From Erythrobacter sp. SD-21 (GTDB lineage Bacteria; Pseudomonadota; Alphaproteobacteria; Sphingomonadales; Sphingomonadaceae): a stretch of 64,000 bases of DNA. Positions within the stretch are counted from its first letter, which is position 1; the number at the start of each line of letters is the position of its first letter. The translations under genes and the position numbers were made by a program. A model generated the notes under the pieces. The model searched no databases, was not told the origin of the DNA, and saw only the letters and a list, made by a program, of their open reading frames with translations. This document shows, in pieces, positions 1 to 8,324 of the stretch. The DNA is taken from the NCBI RefSeq assembly GCF_000181515.1, contig NZ_ABCG01000005.1:124001-188000 (forward strand), written 5' to 3'.

Positions 1-2
1 CG

Positions 3-575
3 CTGGCGCTGGGCGTGCCGGGCGAAGCGATCATGGGCCTCTTCGGTCCCGAATATGTCGGTGGCACCGGCGCGCTTGCCTTCCTGCTGACCGCCGAAGT
101 GGTGGCGGCGACGGCGGTCGTCTCGGAGGCGGTGCTGATCTATGTCGCGCGCGTCCGGAACCTGTGGATCTCGATTGCGACCATCGCGCTGCAGGCGGTG
201 CTCACCATCGTCTTCATCCAGCTGATGGTCGCGCAGGGCTATGGCGAGCCGTTCAAGGCCGCCGCCGCGGCCATGGCGCTGATGATCGCGCTGGGCATCG
301 CGAGTCTCGTCAAGGCCATGCTGCTCTCGCGCATCCTCGGGCACAGTATCAACAACTGGCGCTGGGCGCTGGTTTATGCGGTGGCGCCGGCGGTGCTGGT
401 GGGTTGGCTGGCGACCTTCCTGCCCGAATGGGCCGAACTGGCGGTGGGTGTGCCCGCCATCCTCGCCACCTATGGCTTCGTGATCTGGAAGCGCGGCTTC
501 GGCCCCGAAGACCGCGTCCTGTTCAAGCGCGACAAGAAGGCGGCCAAAACGCAAGGGGCGAGCGATGCGGAGTGA
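3..575 (+). CDS. Polysaccharide flippase, C-terminal part (cut by window edge)
   Basis: The reading frame is open from the window edge, so only the last 190 or so residues are present. They form a series of hydrophobic segments of about 20 residues, rich in Ala, Val, Leu and Ile and separated by short basic loops, and end in a charged tail (RDKKAAKTQ...). This is the layout of the MATE/MOP-type flippases that move lipid-linked oligosaccharides across the inner membrane for capsule, EPS or O-antigen assembly. The family is inferred from topology and residue style, as the diagnostic N-terminus lies outside the window. A glycosyltransferase and a sulfotransferase about 10 kb downstream fit a polysaccharide theme. 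Confidence 0.7.
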   Translation: MALGVPGEAIMGLFGPEYVGGTGALAFLLTAEVVAATAVVSEAVLIYVARVRNLWISIATIALQAVLTIVFIQLMVAQGYGEPFKAAAAAMALMIALGIASLVKAMLLSRILGHSINNWRWALVYAVAPAVLVGWLATFLPEWAELAVGVPAILATYGFVIWKRGFGPEDRVLFKRDKKAAKTQGASDAE

Positions 576-644
576 CCTGAATGTCCGAAGCTGTGGAACA
601 AGCGGCTTTGCATGCAGAGAGCCTCGCGGCTAGGACCCCAAACG

Positions 645-1382
645 ATGAGAAAGCGTGCCTACATACCCCTGGGGGCTCTCTTGGTGATCGCGATCGGATC
701 GGTCTCGAACTGGTCGGGCCGCGCGGACCGCATGGCCGAACGCCTGTCCGCCGACGCCGGTGCCGCCCTTGCCGCTGAGGGTCTCGGCCAGGTCAAAGCG
801 CAATTCGCGAACCGCTATGGCGCGCCTTCGCGCCATCCCGTCCTCTCGGGCGGTGAGCGGCTCGACGACGTCCGGCGCACCCGCGCGGCGCAGATAGTGA
901 GCTCCGTGCGCGGCGTGGGCGGCGTCAGCTGGGTTGACGGGAGCGTCAGTGCACGAAGCGGAGAACGTGCTTTCGAACCACTCCATTGTCAGGAAGACGT
1001 CGATGGCCTGCTGCGGACGCGTACGATCCGGTTTCAGGAAGCAAGTGCCGCCCTGCTACCGGCCAGCCGCATCTTGCTAGACGAAGTGGCTGCAGCGCTC
1101 GAACCCTGTTCTGGAGCGATCATCGCGATCACCGGACACACCAACAAATCGGGGAGCGAGGCGGCCAATCTCGCGCTCAGCATGGACCGCGCCCGCGTGG
1201 TCCGCGAGGCGCTGGTCCGTCGCGGCATCCCGCGCAGCAGCCTGCGCGCACGCGGTATGGGATCGAGCGAACCCGCCGAACGGCTGAAGCCCGAAGACCC
1301 GGCCAACCGCCGGATCGAATTCTCCGTTATCCGCCTCGAACCGCTAACCCCCACCCCCGTCGACATGCCCGGGCCGAGATAG
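645..1382 (+). CDS. OmpA-family peptidoglycan-binding envelope protein
   Basis: 245 aa if read from the ATG at 645, which has AGGA nine bases upstream; an in-frame ATG at 612 lacks a good ribosome site. A basic start (MRKR) leads into one hydrophobic segment that could be a signal anchor. A middle region of about 90 residues resembles a BON-like fold (weak call). The C-terminal 110 residues are an OmpA/MotB domain: an FQ-x-ASAALLP strand, the ITGHTNKSG motif, then LSMDRARVVREALVRRGI and the closing NRRIEFSVI. Such domains bind the diaminopimelate of peptidoglycan. It is followed closely by the 41-aa membrane peptide at 1396, suggesting an operon. Partner proteins are unknown. Confidence 0.8.
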   Translation: MRKRAYIPLGALLVIAIGSVSNWSGRADRMAERLSADAGAALAAEGLGQVKAQFANRYGAPSRHPVLSGGERLDDVRRTRAAQIVSSVRGVGGVSWVDGSVSARSGERAFEPLHCQEDVDGLLRTRTIRFQEASAALLPASRILLDEVAAALEPCSGAIIAITGHTNKSGSEAANLALSMDRARVVREALVRRGIPRSSLRARGMGSSEPAERLKPEDPANRRIEFSVIRLEPLTPTPVDMPGPR

Positions 1383-1395
1383 GGAAAGGGACGAA

Positions 1396-1521
1396 ATGCC
1401 TATCTGGTTCGAAGTCATCGCTCTAATGCTGGTCGCCTATCTGATCGGCCTGACCATCGGCTGGGCGCTGTGGGGGCGCGCTGCGCCGGTAGAAATCGAA
1501 GATACGAAGGACGAAACATGA
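1396..1521 (+). CDS. Small single-pass membrane protein (41 aa)
   Basis: A short frame starting at ATG 1396 directly behind AGGGAAAGGG, a strong ribosome site. It encodes 41 residues: a hydrophobic helix (WFEVIALMLVAYLIGLTIGWALW) followed by an acidic tail. The stop overlaps the next gene in an ATGA arrangement, so the two are probably translationally coupled. The next protein has the same topology (N-terminal helix, soluble tail), so the pair may act together at the membrane. No known family is recognised. The ribosome site, the overlap and the clean helix are what support it as a real gene. Confidence 0.65.
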   Translation: MPIWFEVIALMLVAYLIGLTIGWALWGRAAPVEIEDTKDET

Positions 1522-1985
1522 GCGAACTTCTCGCCGAAAACTGGATCCTGCTCGCGATCGCGCTGGTCGTCGGCCTGCTGGTCGCCTGGCTGCTGTTCCG
1601 GACCACTCGCCGCACCCGCGTGACCGGCACGAAGAAGGATGTCCTCGACGAAGGTGCGGAACGCGCGCAGCGCAATTCCGCTCTGGTCGATGCGCCGCCC
1701 GCCGCCACGAGCGATGCGCCCGAGCTGAAAGTGTCCGACGGCAACGGCGACGACCTCACCCGCATCAAGGGCGTCGGCCCGAAGCTTGCAGCGACGCTCG
1801 AGAGCCTCGGCGTCACCAGCTTTGCCCAGATCGCTGCCTGGGACGATGCCGAAATCGACCGTATCGACAGCCAGCTCGGCCGCTTCGAAGGCCGTATCCG
1901 CCGCGACGACTGGACCGGCCAGGCGCGGCTTCTGGCAGCCGGCGACAGGGCCGGGTTCCAGAGCAAATACGGCGCCGGCGCATAA
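1518..1985 (+). CDS. Membrane-anchored helix-hairpin-helix protein
   Basis: 155 aa from the ATG at 1518, which overlaps the stop of the 41-aa peptide. Residues about 8-27 form one membrane helix, followed by a basic stretch (FRTTRRTRVT) and a polar linker. The C-terminal 75 residues hold a helix-hairpin-helix motif (DDLTRIKGVGPKLAATLESLGV) and a second helical part ending WTGQARLLAAG. The same type of domain is found fused to NADH dehydrogenase subunit E and to ribosomal-protein-like small proteins in alphaproteobacteria; it may bind nucleic acid or serve as a protein module. Function is not known. An earlier in-frame ATG at 1470 would cut into the upstream peptide and has no ribosome site. 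Confidence 0.75.
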   Translation: MSELLAENWILLAIALVVGLLVAWLLFRTTRRTRVTGTKKDVLDEGAERAQRNSALVDAPPAATSDAPELKVSDGNGDDLTRIKGVGPKLAATLESLGVTSFAQIAAWDDAEIDRIDSQLGRFEGRIRRDDWTGQARLLAAGDRAGFQSKYGAGA

Positions 1986-2051
1986 GTCAGGAACCTTCCG
2001 CGTTCCGACCCATTAGGAACAATTGGGTCCGATCGAACGAGGAGAGTCCGG

Positions 2052-2420
2052 GTGGGACAACAGCAACCCTTGCGAGTGCTTGTCGCCGAAGACGAGATGA
2101 TCGTCGGCTACGATCTGTGCGACACCGTTTCCGAGGCCGGATATCTGGTCGAAGGACCCTATAACGACCTGTCGAGCGCCATGCTCGCCTACCAGAAGAC
2201 GAAACCCGACATTGCCATTCTCGATGTCCAGCTGGACGATGGCATCGTCTATCCGCTGGCCGAGCAGATGATGGCCGAGAATGTGGAGGTCATTTTCCAC
2301 TCTGGGCAACTCAGCCCCCAGGAAGTTGCGACGCGGTTTCCGCGGGCCCAGGCGCTTTCCAAGCCCTGCCCCCCGGCCGATGTCATCCACTCGGTCCACC
2401 GCGCCGCTGCCCACCACTGA
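2052..2420 (+). CDS. Single-domain response regulator
   Basis: 122 aa, essentially only a receiver (REC) domain, with no output domain. The key residues are visible: acidic pair E13-D14 (with E15), phosphoacceptor D58 in AILDVQL, Ser in IFHSGQ, and the conserved Lys in LSKPCPP. The start is GTG at 2052, behind GGAGAG. Stand-alone receivers of this sequence type (VLVAEDE...GYDL...GP, with the target Asp in LDV.L.DG) are common in alphaproteobacteria and often pair with HWE/HisKA2 histidine kinases or act in phosphorelays, but no kinase gene lies nearby. Confidence in the fold is high; the pathway is unknown. Confidence 0.88.
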   Translation: MGQQQPLRVLVAEDEMIVGYDLCDTVSEAGYLVEGPYNDLSSAMLAYQKTKPDIAILDVQLDDGIVYPLAEQMMAENVEVIFHSGQLSPQEVATRFPRAQALSKPCPPADVIHSVHRAAAHH

Positions 2421-2498
2421 ACGCTATCCGGACGCCGACCGGAACGCTCGGTCGTCCCTGACCATTCCTTGGCCACAAACCCAAGGAAAGGAAACCGA

Positions 2499-2885
2499 AT
2501 GTCCCTGCAGGAAATGATCCACGCCCATCCGCAGGTGCAGGACGAGACCGAAGAGCTCGTCCTCGCCGCGCGCCATGCCATGCTGTGCTCCCTGTTCTGC
2601 ACCAGCTGTGCCGATGCCTGCGTGGCCGAGGACATGGACATGGCGCAATGCATCCGCAACTGCCTCGATTGCGCCGATGTCTGCGCCGCCACCGCGCGCC
2701 TCGCCACCCGCCGTACAGCGCAGAATATCGATGTCCTGCGCCGCCAGCTCGAAACCTGCATCAAGGCGTGCGAAACCTGCGCCGCCGAATGCGAGGGCCA
2801 TGACAATCCGCACTGCCAGCTTTGCGCCAAGATGTGCCGCGAATGCGCGGAGGACTGCCGCAAGGCCCTTCCGCTCGTTGAGTGA
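2499..2885 (+). CDS. Cys-rich four-helix-bundle copper-binding protein (DUF326)
   Basis: 128 aa starting at the ATG behind AAAGGAAACCGA. It contains 17 cysteines, most of them in CxxC or CxxxC spacings along predicted helices (LFCTSCADAC, CIRNCLDCADVC, CIKACETCAAEC, CQLCAKMCRECAEDC). This matches the DUF326 family, whose structurally studied relatives (Csp-type copper storage proteins) bind many Cu(I) ions inside a four-helix bundle. There is no signal peptide or Tat motif, so a cytosolic storage or buffering role is likely. Copper binding is inferred from the family. No copper exporter or sensor gene lies nearby. Confidence 0.85.
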   Translation: MSLQEMIHAHPQVQDETEELVLAARHAMLCSLFCTSCADACVAEDMDMAQCIRNCLDCADVCAATARLATRRTAQNIDVLRRQLETCIKACETCAAECEGHDNPHCQLCAKMCRECAEDCRKALPLVE

Positions 2886-2896
2886 GGCAATCGATA

Positions 2897-2925
2897 CGGG
2901 GCGTGATATGATATGATCCGCCCCG
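2897..2925 (+). terminator. Hairpin downstream of the DUF326 gene
   Basis: A 7-bp perfect stem (CGGGGCG / CGCCCCG) encloses a 15-base AT-rich loop made of repeated TGATA units. It begins 12 bases after the stop of the DUF326 gene. No T-run follows, so it could be a weak terminator or an mRNA-stabilising hairpin. Confidence 0.4.
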
Positions 2926-2971
2926 CAATGTCCAGGCTGCAAGCCACGACACCCCGAGCGGTCTGGCAACT

Positions 2972-3232
2972 GTGCGCCGCGTGCGCCTCGCCATGATGCG
3001 CGCGCTGAACACCGTTCCGGCGTCGACCAACTGCCTGCCGCAGGCGCTGGCCGCCCGTTGGATGCTCGGCCGGCGCGGAATAGAGGCGAGCCTGTATATC
3101 GGCACACAGCGCGACGAGTCCGGCCTTCCGCGCGTCCACGCCTGGCGCAAAGTTGGCGAAGAGTGGGTGACGGGTCTATGCGACGAGGAGCGCTACTCAT
3201 TGCTCGTTCCGAGCGAGGGCGAACCGGTCTGA
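2972..3232 (+). CDS. Lasso-peptide B2-like cysteine protease domain, N-terminally short
   Basis: 86 aa from GTG 2972. The core matches the transglutaminase-like B2 (leader peptidase) proteins of lasso-peptide clusters: catalytic Cys in STNCLPQALAARWMLGRRG, then IGTQRDESG, and catalytic His in RVHAWRKVG, ending at VTG. B2 proteins are usually about 140-150 aa, with a hydrophobic N-terminal helix region that is absent here. The frame is open back to about 2912 but has no start codon or helix there. No lasso precursor, cyclase or B1 gene is visible, so this is either a remnant or a small stand-alone member with another role. Confidence 0.6.
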   Translation: MRRVRLAMMRALNTVPASTNCLPQALAARWMLGRRGIEASLYIGTQRDESGLPRVHAWRKVGEEWVTGLCDEERYSLLVPSEGEPV

Positions 3233-3309
3233 GCCCGGAGGCTCGCCGGACCTTGCGCAGCCTGCGTCACTCTGCCATCGGCGGCGCATAAAGTTACACA
3301 GGAGACCCC

Positions 3310-4506
3310 ATGGCTGGCCCGAATAGTGGGATGGTGCCGTTCGACTGGCAGGACCCTTTCAATCTCGACGAACAGCTGACCGAGGAAGAGCGGATGATCC
3401 GCGACGCCGCGCACGGCTTTGCGCAAGGCGAACTCCAGCCGCGTGTGATCGAGGGCTTTTCCAAGGAACTCGACGCGCCCGAACTCTTCCCGCTGATGGG
3501 TGAAGCCGGCCTGCTCGGCGCGACGGTCCCGGAAGAATATGGCGGCGCGGGCGCAACCTATGTCGCTTACGGCCTAATCGCGCGCGAGATCGAGCGCGTC
3601 GACAGCGGCTATCGCTCCATGGCCAGCGTACAGTCCAGCCTCGTGATGTACCCGATCCACGCCTATGGTTCGGAAGAACAGAAGCAGAAGTATCTGCCCG
3701 GCCTCGCCAGCGGCCAGCTGATCGGCTGTTTCGGCCTGACCGAACCCGATGCAGGCTCCGACCCTGCCGGCATGAAAACCACCGCCAAGAAGGTCGACGG
3801 CGGCTATGTCCTCAACGGTTCGAAGACCTGGATTTCCAACTCGCCCTTCGCCGACGTTTTCGTTGTCTGGGCGAAAAGCGAAGAACATGGCGGCGGCATT
3901 CGCGGCTTCGTGCTCGAAAAGGGCATGAAGGGCCTCTCGGCCCCCAAGATCGAAGGCAAGATCTCGCTGCGCGCCAGCACCACCGGCATGATCGTGATGG
4001 ACGAGGTCGAAGTGGACGAGGACGCGCTGCTGCCCGAGGTGCAGGGCCTCAAGGGTCCCTTCGGCTGTCTCAACCGCGCACGTTACGGCATCAGCTGGGG
4101 CGCGCTGGGAGCGGCGGAATTCTGCATGCACGCCGCGCGCCAGTATGGCCTCGACCGCCAGCAGTTCGGCGTGCCGCTGGCTTCCAAGCAGCTTTACCAA
4201 CTCAAGCTCGCCGACATGATGACCGAGATTTCGCTCGGCCTGCAGGGTTCGCTTCGTGTCGGCCGCCTGATGGACGAAGGCAGGTTCTCGCCCGACATGA
4301 TTTCCATCGTGAAGCGCAACAATGTCGGCAAGGCGCTCGATATCGCCCGCAAGGCGCGCGACATGCACGGCGGCAACGGCATTTCGGAAGAATACCAGGT
4401 CATCCGCCACATGGTGAACCTCGAGACGGTCAACACCTACGAAGGCACGCACGATGTCCACGCGCTGATCCTTGGCCGCGCCATTACGGGGATCGCCGCA
4501 TTCTGA
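3310..4506 (+). CDS. gcdH: Glutaryl-CoA dehydrogenase
   Basis: 398 aa, an FAD acyl-CoA dehydrogenase. The FAD/substrate segments are [18 protein letters not shown] and [16 protein letters not shown], and the catalytic Glu is E378 in [10 protein letters not shown]. Glutaryl-CoA dehydrogenases carry this YEGTHD ending together with [17 protein letters not shown], which sets them apart from other acyl-CoA dehydrogenases. The enzyme oxidatively decarboxylates glutaryl-CoA to crotonyl-CoA in Lys/Trp breakdown, passing electrons to ETF. The start follows AGGAG in ACACAGGAGACCCC. It may feed crotonyl-CoA to the beta-oxidation genes at 7.5-9.7 kb. The 150-bp gap after it shows no clear terminator. 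Confidence 0.93.
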   Translation: MAGPNSGMVPFDWQDPFNLDEQLTEEERMIRDAAHGFAQGELQPRVIEGFSKELDAPELFPLMGEAGLLGATVPEEYGGAGATYVAYGLIAREIERVDSGYRSMASVQSSLVMYPIHAYGSEEQKQKYLPGLASGQLIGCFGLTEPDAGSDPAGMKTTAKKVDGGYVLNGSKTWISNSPFADVFVVWAKSEEHGGGIRGFVLEKGMKGLSAPKIEGKISLRASTTGMIVMDEVEVDEDALLPEVQGLKGPFGCLNRARYGISWGALGAAEFCMHAARQYGLDRQQFGVPLASKQLYQLKLADMMTEISLGLQGSLRVGRLMDEGRFSPDMISIVKRNNVGKALDIARKARDMHGGNGISEEYQVIRHMVNLETVNTYEGTHDVHALILGRAITGIAAF

Positions 4507-4656
4507 TGCCCTTTCCTACAAATCGGATATGGAGCATCAGGGCCGGATGAGCACGCACAATCCCGCCAAAACCCTTGAGATTGGCCGGATTGGTGCGCCC
4601 GGAGCCTTTTTGCGCAGGACCGTGTTCCATGTGTTCCAAGCTGTAGGAGAAACCGC

Positions 4657-5301
4657 ATGATCCGCCTGCACGGCTACTATCGCAGTTCGACCAGCTACCG
4701 TTTGCGCATCGCGCTGGAGCTGAAGGCACTCGAATACGAGTATGTGCCGGTGAACCTGCTCACCAGCGAACAGAAGGGCGAGGCGTTCACCAGCCGCAAC
4801 CCGTTCGGTTCGGTGCCGCTGCTCGAGGTGGACGGCAGGGATCGTGTGCAGTCGATGGCGCAGATCGAATGGTTAGACGAGGCGTATCCCGAAAACCCGC
4901 TGCTCCCTACCGACATCGAGGATCGCTACGTTGCCCGCGAACTGGCCTATGCCATCGCGACCGAACTGCACGCTCCCTTGAACCTGCCGGTGCTGAAGTA
5001 CCTCGCCAACGAGTACGGCAAGTCGCAGGACGAGATCGGCGGGTGGTATCGCCACTGGCTCGCCCGTACGCTCGACCCGCTGGAGGCTCGCCTCGCGCAG
5101 CTGAGCACGGGCGACTTCCTGTTCGATGCACCCGGCTTCTTCGAGGTCTGCCTCTTGCCGCAGGTCTACAACGCGCGCCGCTTCGAATTCGATTTCTCCG
5201 ACAAGCCGCATATCGAGCGGATCGAGGCGGCCTGCCTCGCCCTCCCCACCTTCCAGCGCGCCCATCCGGACGCGCAGCCCGACAACCCTGAAAACCAATA
5301 A
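4657..5301 (+). CDS. maiA: Maleylacetoacetate isomerase (zeta-class GST)
   Basis: 214 aa with the glutathione S-transferase fold. The N-terminal active-site motif is RSSTSYRLRIAL (the zeta class usually has SSCSxRVRIAL, so the Cys is Thr here), followed by NPFGSVPLLEVDG and QSMAQIEWLDE for glutathione binding. The C-terminal helical domain ends in LPTFQRAHPDAQPDNP, the usual MaiA tail. It isomerises maleylacetoacetate to fumarylacetoacetate in tyrosine/homogentisate breakdown. The ribosome site is TAGGAG. It lies 15 bp ahead of the fumarylacetoacetate hydrolase gene, a classic pairing. Homogentisate dioxygenase is not in this window. Confidence 0.92.
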   Translation: MIRLHGYYRSSTSYRLRIALELKALEYEYVPVNLLTSEQKGEAFTSRNPFGSVPLLEVDGRDRVQSMAQIEWLDEAYPENPLLPTDIEDRYVARELAYAIATELHAPLNLPVLKYLANEYGKSQDEIGGWYRHWLARTLDPLEARLAQLSTGDFLFDAPGFFEVCLLPQVYNARRFEFDFSDKPHIERIEAACLALPTFQRAHPDAQPDNPENQ

Positions 5302-5316
5302 AAGAGAGGACCTCCC

Positions 5317-6327
5317 ATGAAACTCGCCACGCTCAAGAACGGAACCCGCGACGGCAAGCTGGTGGTCGTCTCCAAGGACCTCACCCGCTATTGCGCTGCC
5401 GACAACATCGCGCCGACGATGCAAGCCGCACTCGACAATTGGGACGAGGTCGCGCCCAAGCTCGAAGCGCTCTACACCGATGTCGGACACCAAGCCGTGC
5501 CGTGCGAGCGTTTCCACGAGCGCGAGGCGCATTCGCCGCTTCCGCGTGCCTACCAGTGGGCGGATGGCTCGGCGTACATCAACCACGTCGAGCTGGTCCG
5601 TAAGGCGCGCGGAGCCGAAGTGCCCGAGAGCTTCTACCACGACCCGCTGATGTACCAGGGCGGCAGCGACAACTTCCTCGCCCCGCGCGACGACATCCCG
5701 CTGAAAGACACCAAATGGGGCTGCGACATGGAAGGCGAGATCGCCGTCATCACCGACGATGTTCCGATGGGCGTTTCGAGCGAAGAGGCCGCCGATCACA
5801 TCAAACTGGTCATGCTGGTTAACGACGTGAGCCTGCGCGGCCTGATCCCGGGCGAACTCGCCAAGGGCTTCGGCTTCTTCCAGTCCAAGCCCGCCAGCGC
5901 TTTCAGCCCCGTCGCGGTCACGCCCGACGAGTTGGGCGATGCATGGAAGGGCAGCGTCATTCACCTGCCGCTGATGGTCGACTACAACGGCGAGCCCTTC
6001 GGCCGCGCCAACGCCGGCGTCGATGCGACCTTCAGCCTCGCCGATCTCGTCGCCCATGCCGCCAAGACCCGCGATCTGGGTGCTGGCACTATCATCGGCT
6101 CGGGCACGGTCTCGAATCAGGGTCCCGATGGTGATCCGGGAAAGCCGGTGGCCGACGGCGGGCTTGGCTACAGCTGCATCGCCGAAATCCGCATGATCGA
6201 GACGATTGCCGACGGTGAGGCCAAGACGCGCTTCATGGCGCCCGGCGACACGGTCCGCGTCGAGATGAAGGACGCAGAGGGCCGTTCGATCTTCGGCGCC
6301 ATCGAACAGAAGGTCGTGGAGGGGTAG
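5317..6327 (+). CDS. Fumarylacetoacetate hydrolase family protein
   Basis: 336 aa. The N-terminal part (MKLATLKNGTRDGKLVVVS) and the FAH core are typical of the shorter bacterial fumarylacetoacetases. Metal-binding and active-site residues are in WGCDMEGEIAVI and MLVNDVSLRGL, with further signatures in KGFGFFQSKPASAFSPVAV and GTIIGSGTVSNQ. It hydrolyses fumarylacetoacetate to fumarate and acetoacetate, the last step of tyrosine degradation. The ribosome site is GAGAGGAC, and it lies directly behind maiA. The stop codon sits within a perfect palindrome that probably ends transcription from both directions. Confidence 0.9.
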   Translation: MKLATLKNGTRDGKLVVVSKDLTRYCAADNIAPTMQAALDNWDEVAPKLEALYTDVGHQAVPCERFHEREAHSPLPRAYQWADGSAYINHVELVRKARGAEVPESFYHDPLMYQGGSDNFLAPRDDIPLKDTKWGCDMEGEIAVITDDVPMGVSSEEAADHIKLVMLVNDVSLRGLIPGELAKGFGFFQSKPASAFSPVAVTPDELGDAWKGSVIHLPLMVDYNGEPFGRANAGVDATFSLADLVAHAAKTRDLGAGTIIGSGTVSNQGPDGDPGKPVADGGLGYSCIAEIRMIETIADGEAKTRFMAPGDTVRVEMKDAEGRSIFGAIEQKVVEG

Positions 6328-6340
6328 CCGGCTACCCCTC
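6319..6340. terminator. Perfect 22-bp palindrome between convergent genes
   Basis: The half-site GAGGGGTAGCC is followed directly by its exact complement, giving an 11-bp stem with no unpaired centre. It covers the stop codon of the fumarylacetoacetate hydrolase gene and ends 9 bases short of the stop of the converging acyl-CoA dehydrogenase gene. There is no T-run. A role as a bidirectional terminator or mRNA 3' stabiliser is inferred from position. Confidence 0.55.
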
Positions 6341-6349
6341 GCACGGTCG

Positions 6350-7513
6350 TCACATCGAGCGGGCAATGACCATCTTCATGACCTCGTTCGACCCGCCAAA
6401 GATGCGGGTAATGCGGCTGTCGCGATACATGCGCGCGATCGGGTAGTCGTTGATGTAGCCCGCACCGCCATGGAACTGGAGGCACTTGTCGACCACTTCG
6501 CCCTGCAGTTCGGTGACCCAGTATTTGGCCATACACGCCGTATCGACACTCAGTTCTCGCTTGAGATGCCTGGCGATGCAATCGTTGACGAACACCCGGG
6601 CCGCGGTCGCCCGCGCTTTCAGGTCGGCCATCACGAATTGCGTATTCTGGAAGTCCCAGATTGTCTGGCCGAAAGCCTTGCGATTCTTGACGAAATCCAT
6701 GGTCGTCTCGAGCGCCTTCTCGATCCCCGTCATGGCCCCCATGGCGATGATCAGGCGTTCCTGCGGCAGTTCGCCCATCAGCTGGTAGAAGCCCTTGCCC
6801 TCTTCCCCGCCGAGCACGTTTTCGGCCGGCACGAAGACATCGTCGAAGAACAGCTCGCTGGTGTCGGCCGCATCCATGCCGATCTTGTCGAGCTTCTTGC
6901 CGCGCTGGAATCCCTCGGCGCCTTCGGTCTCGAGCAGCATGAGCGAAATGCCCTTGGCGCGCTCCTTGGGATCGGTCTTGGCGACGACAATGATGAAATC
7001 GGCGGTCTGGCCGTTCGAGATATAGGTCTTGGCCCCATTGATGCGGTAGCCGTTGCCGTCCTTCAGCGCAGTCGTGGTGATGCTCTGGAGGTCGGAGCCG
7101 ACACCCGGCTCGGTCATCGCAATTGCGCTGACCAGTTCGCCGCTGACGAGCTTGGGAAGATACTTTTTCTTCTGCTCTTCGGTCCCGTGACGTACGAGAT
7201 AGGGTAGGATCACGGTGTTGTGCAGGCTGGCGGCAAAGCCTTCGACATTGTGTTTTGCCTGCTGGTCGATGACGACCATCTCGTGCCGGAAATCGCCGCC
7301 GTGGCCGCCATATTTCTCGGGCACCGAACTGCCGAGCAGACCGGCCTCACCGGCCTCGCGCCAGAAATCGCGCTCCACCTGGCCATCCTCGCGCCACTGG
7401 AGGACGCGCTTTTCCGGGGCGTGCTGCTGGTAGAACTTGCCCACGGCATCGGCGAAGATCGAAATCTCCTCGTCATCCATGAATTCGGGCTGGGGTACGT
7501 TGAGAACGCTCAT
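6350..7513 (-). CDS. Acyl-CoA dehydrogenase
   Basis: 387 aa from the ATG at 7513, which has GGGGAAG upstream and lies 1 bp after the stop of the enoyl-CoA hydratase gene. FAD-binding and substrate motifs are visible (AIAMTEPGVGSDLQ, YISNGQTADFIIVVAKT, FHGGAGYINDYPIARMYRD), and the catalytic Glu is in IFGGSNEVMKM. It introduces the alpha-beta double bond in acyl-CoA substrates, passing electrons to ETF. The chain-length class cannot be told from sequence; the SNE ending resembles short/medium-chain and terpenoid-type enzymes. With the hydratase it forms a two-gene beta-oxidation operon, divergent from a thiolase. Confidence 0.9.
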   Translation of the reverse strand: MSVLNVPQPEFMDDEEISIFADAVGKFYQQHAPEKRVLQWREDGQVERDFWREAGEAGLLGSSVPEKYGGHGGDFRHEMVVIDQQAKHNVEGFAASLHNTVILPYLVRHGTEEQKKKYLPKLVSGELVSAIAMTEPGVGSDLQSITTTALKDGNGYRINGAKTYISNGQTADFIIVVAKTDPKERAKGISLMLLETEGAEGFQRGKKLDKIGMDAADTSELFFDDVFVPAENVLGGEEGKGFYQLMGELPQERLIIAMGAMTGIEKALETTMDFVKNRKAFGQTIWDFQNTQFVMADLKARATAARVFVNDCIARHLKRELSVDTACMAKYWVTELQGEVVDKCLQFHGGAGYINDYPIARMYRDSRITRIFGGSNEVMKMVIARSM

Positions 7514-7514
7514 C

Positions 7515-8276
7515 TTACTTCCCCTTCCAGTTGGGCTTGCGCTTTTCGGCAAAGGCGGCGGCGCCTTCGCGCGCGTCTTCCGAGACGAAGACCGGACCGA
7601 TGAGCTGCGCCTGCTTGTCGTAGCGCTCGTCCATCGCCCAGCCGCGCGATTCCTTCATGATCTGCTTGGACACGCGCACCGCCAGCGGGCCGTTGGCGGC
7701 AATGCTGGCAGCCAGCGCCTTCGCCCCGTCGAGCGCCGAACCGTCGGTGACGCGGTTGATGAGGCCCAGTTCATATGCGCGGTCGGCGCCGATGAAATCG
7801 CCCGTCAGCGCCAGCTCCATGGCAACGCGCTCGGGGATCTGGTCGGGCAGCATCATAACCCCGCCAGCCGCCGCCACGAGGCCGCGCTTGGCTTCCGGAA
7901 TGCCGAATTTTGCATCCTTGTGCGCGACGACGAGGTCGCAGGCGATCATCAGTTCGAGCCCACCGGCCAGCGCATAGCCTTCGACGGCGGCGATCAGCGG
8001 CTTCTTCGGCGGAGCCTGCACCACGCCGCCGAACCCGCGGCCTTTGATGCTGGGCGATTCGCCGCGCAGGAAGCCCTTGAGGTCCATGCCCGAACAGAAG
8101 GTGCCGCCCGCGCCGGTGAGGATGCCGACGCGCAGGTCATCCTCGGCATCCAGCCGGTCCATCGCCGCCGCGATCCCTTCGGCCGCGGCCTTGTTCATCG
8201 CATTTTTGGCTTCGGGACGGTTGATCGTGACGATCAATACGCCCTCATCGACTTCGGTCAGGACATCATCCGACAT
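7515..8276 (-). CDS. Enoyl-CoA hydratase/isomerase (crotonase)
   Basis: 253 aa from the ATG at 8276 behind GGAGAG; an earlier frame start has no ribosome site. It carries the crotonase signatures: TINRPEAKNAMN, the first oxyanion-hole Gly in FCSGMDL, GYALAGGLELMIACD with one catalytic Glu, and FGIPEAKRGLVAAAGG with the second. It hydrates trans-2-enoyl-CoA or carries out a related crotonase reaction. It shares the divergent promoter region with the thiolase gene and precedes the acyl-CoA dehydrogenase by 1 bp, so the three genes probably form a regulon for fatty acid or branched-chain acyl-CoA breakdown. Confidence 0.9.
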   Translation of the reverse strand: MSDDVLTEVDEGVLIVTINRPEAKNAMNKAAAEGIAAAMDRLDAEDDLRVGILTGAGGTFCSGMDLKGFLRGESPSIKGRGFGGVVQAPPKKPLIAAVEGYALAGGLELMIACDLVVAHKDAKFGIPEAKRGLVAAAGGVMMLPDQIPERVAMELALTGDFIGADRAYELGLINRVTDGSALDGAKALAASIAANGPLAVRVSKQIMKESRGWAMDERYDKQAQLIGPVFVSEDAREGAAAFAEKRKPNWKGK

Positions 8277-8324
8277 GCTCGCTCTCTCCATTTCATTCTG
8301 AAACTGTTCTTGCGCCCTTGCTGC

